From NCBI GenBank assembly GCA_017440445.1, contig JAFSHE010000332.1, forward strand, positions 1-7,396: DNA of 7,396 bases. Reading direction: 5' to 3'. Source of the stretch: Oscillospiraceae bacterium (GTDB taxonomy: Bacteria; Bacillota_A; Clostridia; Oscillospirales; Ruminococcaceae). Position 1 is the first letter of the stretch. Each line of letters starts with the position of its first letter. A program made the translations under genes and the position numbers. Below are positions 1-5,571 of the stretch, piece by piece. Under the pieces are notes generated by a model that searched no databases, was not told the DNA's origin, and was given only the letters and a program-made list of their open reading frames with translations.

Positions 1-941
1 ACGGAGATAAGACCCTCGATAGCAAACCATCCGCCGAATGCCGCAATAAGCAGGAAGCCTATATTTCCTATACAGTTCATGCAGGGACCCATTGAGCCAC
101 CAAGTATCTGAGCTTTTATTCCTATTTTCTTCAGCTGGTCACTTGTATTGTTGAATTCCTCGCAGACCTTGCTCTCCCGAGTGAAAGCCTTGACAGTCTT
201 GTAGCCTGTTACAGACTCCTCAATCTGTCCGTTAAGTTGACCAAGCTTCGCCTGCTGCATTGGGAAATACTTTCTCATAAGCTTTGAAAGATTTCGGGAT
301 ACCACTAAAGTAAGCACTATGGTTATCATACTCACCAGTGTAAGCTGCCAGGAATACACAAGCATCATCACAAAGCATCCGATAAGCATTATCACACCCG
401 ATACAAGTGAACCAAGCGACTGCGAAACCGAGTTGGACACATTCTCAACGTCATTCGTCATACGGCTCATAATATCACCGTGCTTATGTGTATCGATATA
501 CTTGATAGGCAGCCTTGATATCCTCGCAAAAAGGTCTTTACGCATTATCCTTACAGTATACTGTGAAAGCTTTGCTGCAAAGATATTCTGGAAATAGGTC
601 AGTACAGCAGAAACAAGATAAGCTCCCGCCATTATACCTATCCACGTGAACAGCTCCGAGAAGTTTATCTCAGTGCGGTTTTCCGTAAGAGTTATGGAAT
701 CGATCGCATTCGCCATAAGGGAGGGAGCGACAATGTTAAGCAGCGTAGCCACAAGCATTACCGCAAGCATTCCGTACAGCAGATTTTTATTCTTTCCTAT
801 GTAGCCGAGTATCCTCGACAGCGAAGCCTTTACATTCTTGGGCTTCTCCTTGGGCATTCCCATTGCACCCGGGCCGCCTCTGCCTCCCGGACGAAGATTG
901 ATGACGGGCTTGTTATTGTTGTTATCAGCCAACCTGTTCAT
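1..941 (-). CDS. ABC exporter half-transporter, transmembrane part only (3' end beyond window)
   Basis: This is probably the second subunit of a heterodimeric ABC exporter in the cytoplasmic membrane. The first 313 codons are visible and cover only the membrane domain; the ATPase domain lies beyond the left edge. Residues 1-40 form a Gly/Pro/Asn-rich cytosolic extension (RPGGRGGPGAMGMP at 17-30), a kind of tail often seen on this subunit in Firmicutes. Hydrophobic spans follow near 53-80, 98-118, 178-197 and 200-215, with another starting near 290. Family signatures are LPIKYIDTHKHGDIMSRMTND (144-164, in the first intracellular loop region) and EESVTGYKTVKAFTRE (241-256). The ATG overlaps the end of the upstream half-transporter by 17 nt, and GAGAGAGGGGG abuts the ATG, so translation is probably coupled. 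In-frame Met27 and Met29 are less likely starts because they lack a well-spaced ribosome site. The family is secure. The substrate (drug, lipid or peptide) cannot be told from sequence. Confidence 0.9.
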   Translation of the reverse strand, partial: MNRLADNNNNKPVINLRPGGRGGPGAMGMPKEKPKNVKASLSRILGYIGKNKNLLYGMLAVMLVATLLNIVAPSLMANAIDSITLTENRTEINFSELFTWIGIMAGAYLVSAVLTYFQNIFAAKLSQYTVRIMRKDLFARISRLPIKYIDTHKHGDIMSRMTNDVENVSNSVSQSLGSLVSGVIMLIGCFVMMLVYSWQLTLVSMITIVLTLVVSRNLSKLMRKYFPMQQAKLGQLNGQIEESVTGYKTVKAFTRESKVCEEFNNTSDQLKKIGIKAQILGGSMGPCMNCIGNIGFLLIAAFGGWFAIEGLIS

Positions 942-2658
942 CCCCCTCTCTCATCTGGGAGTTGTAGATATCCTGATATACATAACAGCTCTTCATCAGA
1001 TTATCATGGTTATCAAATGCAGCAAGTCTGCCGTTTTCGATGACCGCTATTTTATCAGCAACCATAACGCTTGCTACTCGCTGGGCAATCATTATTACGG
1101 TGGTGTCTCCGAGATTCTCTCTCAATGCTCTTTGCAGCTTTGCATCCGTTGCAAGATCAAGCGCCGACATACTATCGTCAAATATAAGTATCTCGGGTTT
1201 CTTAACAATAGCACGTGCTATCGAAAGACGTTGCTTCTGTCCCCCTGAAAGCGATGCCCCCTTTTCAGTCACCATATCCTTGTAACCATCATTGAAGCCC
1301 TCTATAAAGTCAGCTGCTTGTGCTATCTCAGCGGCATGTTTAATTTCTTCATCAGTTGCATCGGGATTACCCCAGCGTATGTTATTTTCGATGGTATCAG
1401 AAAACAACTCGCTTTTCTGAAGAACAAAGCCTATCTTCTTTCTAAGCGCATCCAGTCCGTATTCCTTTACATCAACGCCATCCACAAGTACCTGCCCCTC
1501 AGTTGTATCGTAGAAACGGGTTATCAAATTTACAAGGGAAGTCTTACCACAGCCTGTTGCGCCAAGTATAGCAACTGTTTCGCCCTTATTAACACGGAAG
1601 CTTATATCCTCAAGGACATTATTTGCCTGTACTCCGGGATAACGGAAGGATACATTTCTGAATTCTACTGTTCCCTTTTCCTCGGTTTCACCATTAAAGC
1701 TACCGCCTGCAATAACAGGGTCTGCGTCAAGAACTTCCTTTATACGCTTTGCCGAGGCAGAGGCACGGGTAACCTGCTGGAACATCATACCTATCATCAT
1801 TACTGACATAAGTATCTGTGTAATATAGGTAATGACAGCCATCACCTGACCTACCTCAAGCTCCTTTGCCTGCACCTGAAGTCCTCCGATATATATAACA
1901 GCAAGCACCGAAGCATTCATCAGTATCGACAGAACAGGAGTCAGAAGCGCCATCAGCTTCTGTACACGGAGGTTTGTATTACAAAGCTCATCATTAGCCT
2001 TGCCGAAGCGTTCGATCTCATACTCCTCACGAGTATAAGCCTTTACAACTCTTGCGCCCGAAACATTCTCCTGAACGACGGAATTTACACGGTCAAGCTT
2101 GCTCTGTACTATGCCGAAAAGCGGTGCGCCTTTTTTCAGAACCACAGCAACGATGATAAGCTGGACAGGCATAGTAAATAACAGTATCAGACCAAATCTA
2201 GCATCAATGGTTAGTACCATAAAGATACCGCCCACAAACTGCATTACAGTCCTTACCATCATTCTGAGCGCCATACCTACGAAATCCTGACATGCAGTGA
2301 TATCATTAGTAAGCCTTGTAACAAGTGAGCCTGTGGTAAACTTATCCGTCTGTTGAAAGGACATCTTCATTACCTTTGAAAAAGCGTCCTTGCGAAGGTC
2401 ATTAGCAAAGCTCTGCGCCGCAATATTTCCGAACACACCTGAAAGGATACCGCCAAGGCATCCGATCAGCGTGAAGATGATCATCTGTATGCCGACCTCA
2501 AATATTATATCCATATTCTGACCAAGCACACCATCATCAACGATCTGCGACATCAGCGATGGCTGCAACAGATCCATGCTGACCTCAAGTATCATAAACA
2601 GCGGCGATAAAGCCGCAATATACCAGTATCTTTTCAGATACGCAAGCACCTTAATCAA
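925..2658 (-). CDS. Heterodimeric ABC exporter half-transporter with degenerate catalytic site
   Basis: This 577-aa fused membrane-ATPase subunit is the normal length for a half-transporter. The membrane domain spans about 12-290. It contains TRLTNDITACQDF (114-126) and NVSGARVVKAYTREEYE (198-214), typical cytoplasmic-loop motifs. The ATPase domain spans about 331-565: Walker A GATGCGKT (366-373), Q-loop Gln414, signature LSGGQ (470-474), Walker B ILIFDD (490-495) and D-loop SALD (498-501). Two key residues are changed. Asp495 stands where the catalytic Glu normally is, and Gln526 (IAQR) replaces the switch His. Both changes are known in one subunit of heterodimeric exporters such as TM287/288 and LmrCD, so the gene is probably functional and its partner is the next gene. 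The start is TTG at 2656-2658, overlapping the marR stop by 8 nt. GGAGG lies 8 nt upstream of it, whereas an alternative GTG three codons later is 17 nt away. The exported substrate is unknown; multidrug export is plausible given the MarR neighbour. Confidence 0.95.
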   Translation of the reverse strand: MIKVLAYLKRYWYIAALSPLFMILEVSMDLLQPSLMSQIVDDGVLGQNMDIIFEVGIQMIIFTLIGCLGGILSGVFGNIAAQSFANDLRKDAFSKVMKMSFQQTDKFTTGSLVTRLTNDITACQDFVGMALRMMVRTVMQFVGGIFMVLTIDARFGLILLFTMPVQLIIVAVVLKKGAPLFGIVQSKLDRVNSVVQENVSGARVVKAYTREEYEIERFGKANDELCNTNLRVQKLMALLTPVLSILMNASVLAVIYIGGLQVQAKELEVGQVMAVITYITQILMSVMMIGMMFQQVTRASASAKRIKEVLDADPVIAGGSFNGETEEKGTVEFRNVSFRYPGVQANNVLEDISFRVNKGETVAILGATGCGKTSLVNLITRFYDTTEGQVLVDGVDVKEYGLDALRKKIGFVLQKSELFSDTIENNIRWGNPDATDEEIKHAAEIAQAADFIEGFNDGYKDMVTEKGASLSGGQKQRLSIARAIVKKPEILIFDDSMSALDLATDAKLQRALRENLGDTTVIMIAQRVASVMVADKIAVIENGRLAAFDNHDNLMKSCYVYQDIYNSQMREGDEQVG

Positions 2659-3124
2659 CGAAGTCGCCTCCGAGCTCCTTTTTCAGGTTTTCCTCCATCT
2701 TCGCAAGAGTCTTACCAAGCGCAGAAAGCTCCTTCTCCGAAAGACCTGCAAGCATCACTTTCTCTGCTCTTTCAAACGCTTCAAGTATCTTTGCATGCAT
2801 ATCTTTGCCCTTCTCTGTAATGAATACATGTGTTTCACGGCGATCATTATCGTTCTTCTCACGACGAACGATGCCCTCACGCTCCATATTGCGGAGTGTT
2901 ATACTGATCGTTGGCGCCTTGAGCTTGGTTATCTTCACAAGATCAAGCTGAGTAAGACCATCGTTTTCCATAAGCGGCTTCATAACATGACGATACGAAG
3001 CCCTCATGCCTATCTTTTCAAGCTCTTTTCCTACGAAATATCCAAAAAGAAAAGACGCATCATTCACGCTGCGGATAGCATCATTACCTTTAAACATATA
3101 CGTATTATTGTTACTGTATTTCAT
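2651..3124 (-). CDS. MarR-family transcriptional regulator
   Basis: This cytoplasmic winged-helix regulator of 157 aa is the usual MarR length. The core runs from about 20 to 145. It has helix-turn-helix segment GLTQLDLVKITKLKAPTISI (56-75), LRNMEREGIVRREKNDNDRR (77-96), then ETHVFITEKG. The last two carry the D-x-R wing pattern and the LTxxG-like strand end of the family. The C-terminal helix is amphipathic and charged, as expected for dimerisation. I place the start at ATG 3124-3122, because AAAGGAAG lies 6 nt upstream. The longer reading frame from a TTG at 3172 has no ribosome site and would run through the predicted leader. The gene overlaps the first ABC exporter gene by 8 nt and heads the operon. 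By analogy with other MarR-exporter operons it probably represses its own promoter and is released by a ligand. An inverted repeat at the predicted transcription start supports this. The ligand is unknown. Confidence 0.93.
   Translation of the reverse strand: MKYSNNNTYMFKGNDAIRSVNDASFLFGYFVGKELEKIGMRASYRHVMKPLMENDGLTQLDLVKITKLKAPTISITLRNMEREGIVRREKNDNDRRETHVFITEKGKDMHAKILEAFERAEKVMLAGLSEKELSALGKTLAKMEENLKKELGGDFVD
2667..2671 (-). promoter_or_regulatory. Ribosome binding site that fixes the TTG start of the ABC exporter gene
   Basis: On the minus strand GGAGG lies inside the last codons of marR, 8 nt before a TTG codon (2658-2656). No ATG lies nearby in that frame, and the GTG three codons on is 17 nt away, so TTG is the best-supported start. 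The overlap with the marR stop implies coupled translation. Confidence 0.7.
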
Positions 3125-3130
3125 TTTGTT

Positions 3131-3138
3131 CTTCCTTT
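3131..3138 (-). promoter_or_regulatory. Ribosome binding site that fixes the marR start
   Basis: On the minus strand AAAGGAAG ends 6 nt before ATG 3124-3122. The upstream in-frame candidates, TTG at 3172 and ATG at 3154, have no comparable site. The 157-aa product is therefore preferred over a 173-aa one. Confidence 0.75.
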
Positions 3139-3172
3139 CAGCAGTTAGTTGCATACACAAAGTATCAGCCAA

Positions 3173-3192
3173 AGCAAATTATTTTATTTGCT
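3173..3192. promoter_or_regulatory. Candidate MarR operator (20-bp inverted repeat)
   Basis: There are two perfect 7-bp arms, AGCAAAT (3173-3179) and ATTTGCT (3186-3192), separated by 6 bp. The repeat starts about 7 bp downstream of the marR -10 box, so it covers the predicted transcription start and early leader. MarR dimers typically bind 16-20 bp palindromes at such places and block their own promoter. Size, symmetry and position are seen in the sequence; binding by this MarR is inferred. Confidence 0.5.
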
Positions 3193-3198
3193 ATTCTT

Positions 3199-3226
3199 AT
3201 TATACCTTATTTTTCGTGATTGTCAA
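3199..3226 (-). promoter_or_regulatory. Sigma-A promoter of the marR-ABC exporter operon
   Basis: On the minus strand there is a consensus -35 TTGACA (3226-3221), a 16-bp spacer and a consensus -10 TATAAT (3204-3199). Transcription should start near 3192, leaving a leader of about 68 nt before the marR ATG. Both hexamers match consensus exactly, so an unrepressed promoter would be strong, which fits control by a repressor. Confidence 0.85.
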
Positions 3227-3237
3227 TAAATTCATTG
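3224..3237. promoter_or_regulatory. Weak second inverted repeat overlapping the marR -35 box
   Basis: CAAT, AATT and ATTG are arranged as an imperfect 14-bp palindrome in which 12 of 14 positions are symmetric. Three bases of it lie within the -35 hexamer. It could be a second regulator site, but the sequence is AT-rich and such symmetry arises easily by chance. Confidence 0.2.
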
Positions 3238-3344
3238 TGAAAAACTAATGAAAATATACAAATCCCTTTTTTTACCATGTGTATCAACCCCGTACTTCAA
3301 AAAGAATGGTATCGTTTTCAAGCATAATTTGGAAATATATAAAG

Positions 3345-3385
3345 TTTGTAACCTTTTTGTAACCGGCTTGACATTTTTCTGTAAC
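3345..3385 (+). repeat. TGTAAC boxes in 11-bp register over the CAP-gene promoter
   Basis: TTTGTAACC occurs at 3345-3353 and again at 3356-3364, exactly 11 bp apart. A third TGTAAC starts at 3380, 22 bp after the second. The intermediate slot at 3369 is filled by the TGACA of the -35 box. Direct repeats with an 11-bp period are the typical site type of OmpR/PhoB-family response regulators, but no such gene lies in this window. Confidence 0.45.
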
Positions 3386-3396
3386 TATTATATAAT
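3368..3396 (+). promoter_or_regulatory. Perfect-consensus sigma-A promoter of the CAP-protein gene
   Basis: The promoter has -35 TTGACA (3368-3373), a 17-bp spacer and -10 TATAAT (3391-3396). Transcription should start near 3403, about 45 nt before the ATG. Both hexamers and the spacer are ideal. The TGTAAC direct repeats lie upstream and within the spacer, so a bound regulator there could activate or repress. Confidence 0.85.
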
Positions 3397-3447
3397 TTTG
3401 TTATATTATCATAAACCGTCGTTTTATGTCACATTCGGGAGAAACGT

Positions 3448-4386
3448 ATGAAAAAAATATTAACATCATTATTTGCAGTTGCATTTTCGTTTACAATACT
3501 CACTGTTTCTGCATTTGCCGAGGAACATTACACCATATCCCACAAAAGCGGTACATATACTACTGCCCAATTTGTAAGGATAACGCCTGATGACAACGCC
3601 CAGGTATATTATACAACAGATGGTTCTATGCCAGACAGGAACTCTGCAAAGGCGGCTGCTACCATAATCGTTAAGGACAATACAATGCTTCGCACTGCTG
3701 CATACATCAACGGAAAACTTGTCGAAACAAGCATGACGAACTACACGATTCGTACAGTATCTCCGAAAGCATCTGTAAAAAGCGGCGAGTTCTCTGCTCC
3801 TTTTCATGTAAAACTGTCATGCTCTGACAAAAATGCAACTATATACTACACAACTGACGGTACGACACCTACCAAAAAATCAAATCCGTATACAGAGCCG
3901 ATACTTATCTCTGAAACAACATCGCTTAAATTCGCTGCATTCAGCGATGACCATGCACGCAGCCTTATATGCAGCAGAAAATATACCATCTCTAAGGATG
4001 AATACAGCGATCCTGACAGACAAAGACTGTTTGACCTCATCAACAAAACTCGCGCATATTACGGAATTGCTCCCGTTGAGGAGCTTCCGCAGCTTTCCGA
4101 GATCGCACAGCAGAGAGCAAAGGAATGTGCTTCGTATTTCTCTCACTGGAGAGCAAACGGAACAAAGTGGGACTCGCTTCTTGCAAATGCAGGTCTTAAA
4201 CGAAACGCTCGAGGAGAGAATATCGCATACTATTACACAACCGCAGACGGCGCTCTGAACTGCTGGATGAGCGACCCTTATCACAAGGCTAACGTCCTTG
4301 CTGCTGACGCCAGATATGTTGGAATAGGCTGTTACAACAACGGCTACTGCACCTGCTGGACACATCTTTATATCGGAGAAAATTAA
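3448..4386 (+). CDS. Secreted CAP/SCP-domain protein with two chitobiase-C-terminal-like repeats
   Basis: This 312-aa exported protein begins with a clear signal peptide: MKK, a hydrophobic core, and a probable cut after AFA at residue 24. Two tandem beta-sandwich repeats of the CHB_HEX_C type follow, at about 28-101 and 105-181. They are marked by YYTTDGSMP (54-62) and YYTTDGTTP (133-141), and each ends in YTI. A CAP (cysteine-rich secretory/antigen 5/PR-1) domain fills about 190-310, with FSHWRANG (231-238), GENIA (256-260), MSDPYHKANVL (274-284) and VGIGC (291-295). The family's conserved cavity residues His233, Glu257 and His279 are present. I see no membrane anchor or LPXTG motif, so it is released or held by the repeats. 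The repeats are often found in carbohydrate-linked surface proteins; the role of bacterial CAP domains is poorly known. GGGAG 6 nt upstream supports the ATG. The downstream glycosylase gene overlaps by one base. Confidence 0.93.
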   Translation: MKKILTSLFAVAFSFTILTVSAFAEEHYTISHKSGTYTTAQFVRITPDDNAQVYYTTDGSMPDRNSAKAAATIIVKDNTMLRTAAYINGKLVETSMTNYTIRTVSPKASVKSGEFSAPFHVKLSCSDKNATIYYTTDGTTPTKKSNPYTEPILISETTSLKFAAFSDDHARSLICSRKYTISKDEYSDPDRQRLFDLINKTRAYYGIAPVEELPQLSEIAQQRAKECASYFSHWRANGTKWDSLLANAGLKRNARGENIAYYYTTADGALNCWMSDPYHKANVLAADARYVGIGCYNNGYCTCWTHLYIGEN

Positions 4387-4988
4387 TGAGATATTTCCAT
4401 TACACCGATGATCAGACCGAGCTTCTTGCACTTCGTGACAGGAAGCTCGGTGATTTTATAACAAAGACAGGACATATAGACAGGATCATATCCGATGATT
4501 TCTTCAGCGGACTGTGTTATAACATCATAAATCAGCAGCTTTCAATGAAAGCATGCGATACACTTTGGAATAAGATCACTTCTTCCCTTGGCGAGATCAC
4601 TCCCGAAACCTGTCATGATGCTGACAGACTAAGATCATGCGGATTATCGCAGAGCAAAGCTAACTGTATAGCCTCATGTGCTGAGAAGTTTATTTCCGCA
4701 GAAATAATTCCATCAGAGATACCGAAAATGTCAGACGATGAAGTTTCTACGCTCCTTACATCGATAAAAGGAATCGGAAGATGGACAGCAGAGATGACGC
4801 TTATTTTCTGTCTTGAGCGGCCTGATGTACTCAGTCTTTCAGACTACGGCATCAGGAAAGGATTGTCCGTTCTTCACGATATCGATATAAAAGATATCAA
4901 AGCTATGCAGCAATACCGAGAGCTATACTCCCCTTACGGTACTATCGCATCATTCTATCTGTGGGAGGCGGCTAAAGCCTTGAAATAA
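4386..4988 (+). CDS. AlkA-type DNA-3-methyladenine glycosylase (HhH-GPD family)
   Basis: This cytoplasmic base-excision repair enzyme probably removes alkylated purines such as 3-methyladenine by cutting the base-sugar bond. It has 200 aa. The HhH-GPD core runs from about 38 to 195, with IINQQLSMKACDTLW (47-61), the helix-hairpin-helix IKGIGRWTAEM (127-137) and the catalytic Asp153 in SLSDYGIRKG (150-159). Trp133 and the absence of a C-terminal Cys4 iron-sulfur cluster favour AlkA over endonuclease III or MutY. It lacks the N-terminal domain of the longer E. coli AlkA, as do other short bacterial and yeast members. The ATG shares its A with the TAA of the CAP gene, and GGAGA lies 6 nt upstream, so the two genes are co-transcribed and probably translationally coupled. 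No promoter of its own is visible. The exact substrate range is not readable from sequence. Confidence 0.92.
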   Translation: MRYFHYTDDQTELLALRDRKLGDFITKTGHIDRIISDDFFSGLCYNIINQQLSMKACDTLWNKITSSLGEITPETCHDADRLRSCGLSQSKANCIASCAEKFISAEIIPSEIPKMSDDEVSTLLTSIKGIGRWTAEMTLIFCLERPDVLSLSDYGIRKGLSVLHDIDIKDIKAMQQYRELYSPYGTIASFYLWEAAKALK

Positions 4989-5029
4989 TTCCACGACCGC
5001 ATTTCTTCACTACGAATTTGTTACCTATA

Positions 5030-5053
5030 CGCTTCAAATAATCTTTTTGAGCG
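5030..5053 (+). terminator. Possible weak terminator or hairpin after the glycosylase gene
   Basis: CGC and TCAAA can pair with TTTGA and GCG, with one bulged T and a 7-nt loop. This gives an 8-bp stem about 40 nt after the glycosylase stop. Only a broken T run follows, so termination would be weak. No better terminator is visible between this operon and the next. Confidence 0.25.
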
Positions 5054-5107
5054 ATTTAATTAACATAATCCGAAAATGTTACGCAAAAATTACATAGTTG
5101 CAATCGC

Positions 5108-5128
5108 CGGTTGGTAGAAAACCATCCG
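5108..5128. promoter_or_regulatory. Inverted repeat upstream of the Xre-AbrB regulator gene
   Basis: CGGTTGGT (5108-5115) and ACCATCCG (5121-5128) pair at 7 of 8 positions around the 5-bp centre AGAAA. The repeat lies just upstream of a candidate -10 element, where a repressor could act. No T run follows, so it is not an intrinsic terminator. It is a candidate operator for the regulator encoded next. Confidence 0.35.
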
Positions 5129-5134
5129 CAATTA

Positions 5135-5143
5135 TGTTAAAAT
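5135..5143 (+). promoter_or_regulatory. Candidate extended -10 promoter of the Xre-AbrB/ABC operon
   Basis: TGTTAAAAT fits an extended -10 element (TGn followed by TAAAAT). No good -35 hexamer lies 16-18 bp upstream. The start would fall near 5150, giving a very short leader that still contains AGAGGTGAG. The real promoter may lie elsewhere in 4989-5130, or readthrough from the glycosylase gene may contribute. Confidence 0.35.
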
Positions 5144-5162
5144 ACCATCAAGAGGTGAGAAC

Positions 5163-5555
5163 ATGGCAATCAGATATGATAATTTCAGAATATTCCGCAA
5201 GAAAAGCGGACTTACCCAGGAGGATGTTGCAGAAAAGCTTGGCGTATCACGTCAGGCGGTTGCAAAATGGGAACGAGGTGACACAGCTCCCGATATAGAG
5301 TTCTGCATAAAGCTCGCTGAGCTTTACGGAACAACGATCGACGCACTGGTAAGCAATGCCTACATTACTGAGGATGACTCCCAAGGCACAAAGCATGCAT
5401 TCGGTGTTGCAAGAGTAAACGACAAGGGACAGATCACGATGCCGAAAAAAGCCCGTGAAATGTTCAACATCAAGCCGGGCGATTCCCTGCTCGTTCTTGG
5501 CGAGGAAGGCAGAGGAATAGCAATAATCAACCTCGGCAGCATGCCGACAGAATAA
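5163..5555 (+). CDS. Fused Xre-type HTH and AbrB/SpoVT-like transcriptional regulator
   Basis: This 130-aa cytoplasmic protein has two DNA-binding-type modules. Residues 7-63 are an Xre/HTH_3 domain: RKKSGLTQEDVAEKLGVSRQ (12-31), AVAKWERGDTAPDIEF (32-47), then a fourth helix ending in TIDALV. Residues 81-124 match the AbrB/MazE/SpoVT swapped-hairpin fold, with GVARVNDKGQITMPKKAREM (81-100), FNIKPGDSLLVLGEE and GIAIINL. The Xre part probably gives operator specificity. The AbrB part may mainly dimerise or bind DNA as well. The start is supported by AGAGGTGAG upstream. The ABC ATPase gene follows after 16 nt, so this is almost certainly the local regulator of that exporter, perhaps acting on the inverted repeat in front of its own gene. 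No MazF-like toxin is nearby, so it is not read as an antitoxin. Confidence 0.92.
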   Translation: MAIRYDNFRIFRKKSGLTQEDVAEKLGVSRQAVAKWERGDTAPDIEFCIKLAELYGTTIDALVSNAYITEDDSQGTKHAFGVARVNDKGQITMPKKAREMFNIKPGDSLLVLGEEGRGIAIINLGSMPTE

Positions 5556-5571
5556 CATTTTCGGAGGTAGC

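Larger units (their letters stand above)
3125..3447. other. Divergent intergenic control region (323 bp, no gene)
   Basis: This AT-rich gap separates the leftward marR operon from the rightward CAP-protein operon. The left third holds the marR leader, its promoter and two inverted repeats. The stretch 3238-3340 shows nothing I recognise: no credible ribosome-bound reading frame, terminator or riboswitch-like fold. The right third holds phased TGTAAC boxes, a perfect promoter and the ribosome site of the CAP gene. The two promoters are about 140 bp apart, so cross-regulation is possible but not shown. Confidence 0.7.

Noticed and set aside
319..2290. Several plus-strand open frames (319-597, 838-1248, 1040-1285, 1318-1806, 2099-2290)
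   Set aside because: They are antisense shadows of the two ABC exporter genes, whose products have clear family motifs. None has a domain or ribosome site.
925..2658. Half-transporter as a pseudogene because of the missing catalytic Glu and switch His
   Set aside because: The frame is intact over 577 codons and all other motifs are kept. The same two replacements are known in functional heterodimeric exporters.
2576..3248. Plus-strand frames at 2576-3148 and 3006-3248
   Set aside because: They are antisense to marR and its promoter region. The MarR wing and helix motifs are unambiguous on the minus strand.
3248..3451. 67-codon plus-strand reading frame overlapping the CAP gene start by 4 nt
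   Set aside because: It has no ribosome site, contains the CAP promoter and TGTAAC boxes inside it, and has an AT-driven Phe/Tyr/Ile-rich composition. It is best explained as chance.
3469..4431. Other-frame open stretches across the CAP gene, on both strands
   Set aside because: The CAP reading frame has a signal peptide, two repeats and a CAP domain end to end. The others have no recognisable features.
5108..5128. Inverted repeat as an intrinsic terminator of the glycosylase gene
   Set aside because: The stem is not followed by a T run and has a mismatch. It sits next to a candidate -10 element, so an operator is more likely.
5163..5555. Xre-AbrB protein as an antitoxin of a toxin-antitoxin pair
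   Set aside because: The AbrB/MazE-like half invites this reading, but the gene next to it is an ABC ATPase and no small toxin frame with a ribosome site lies on either side.
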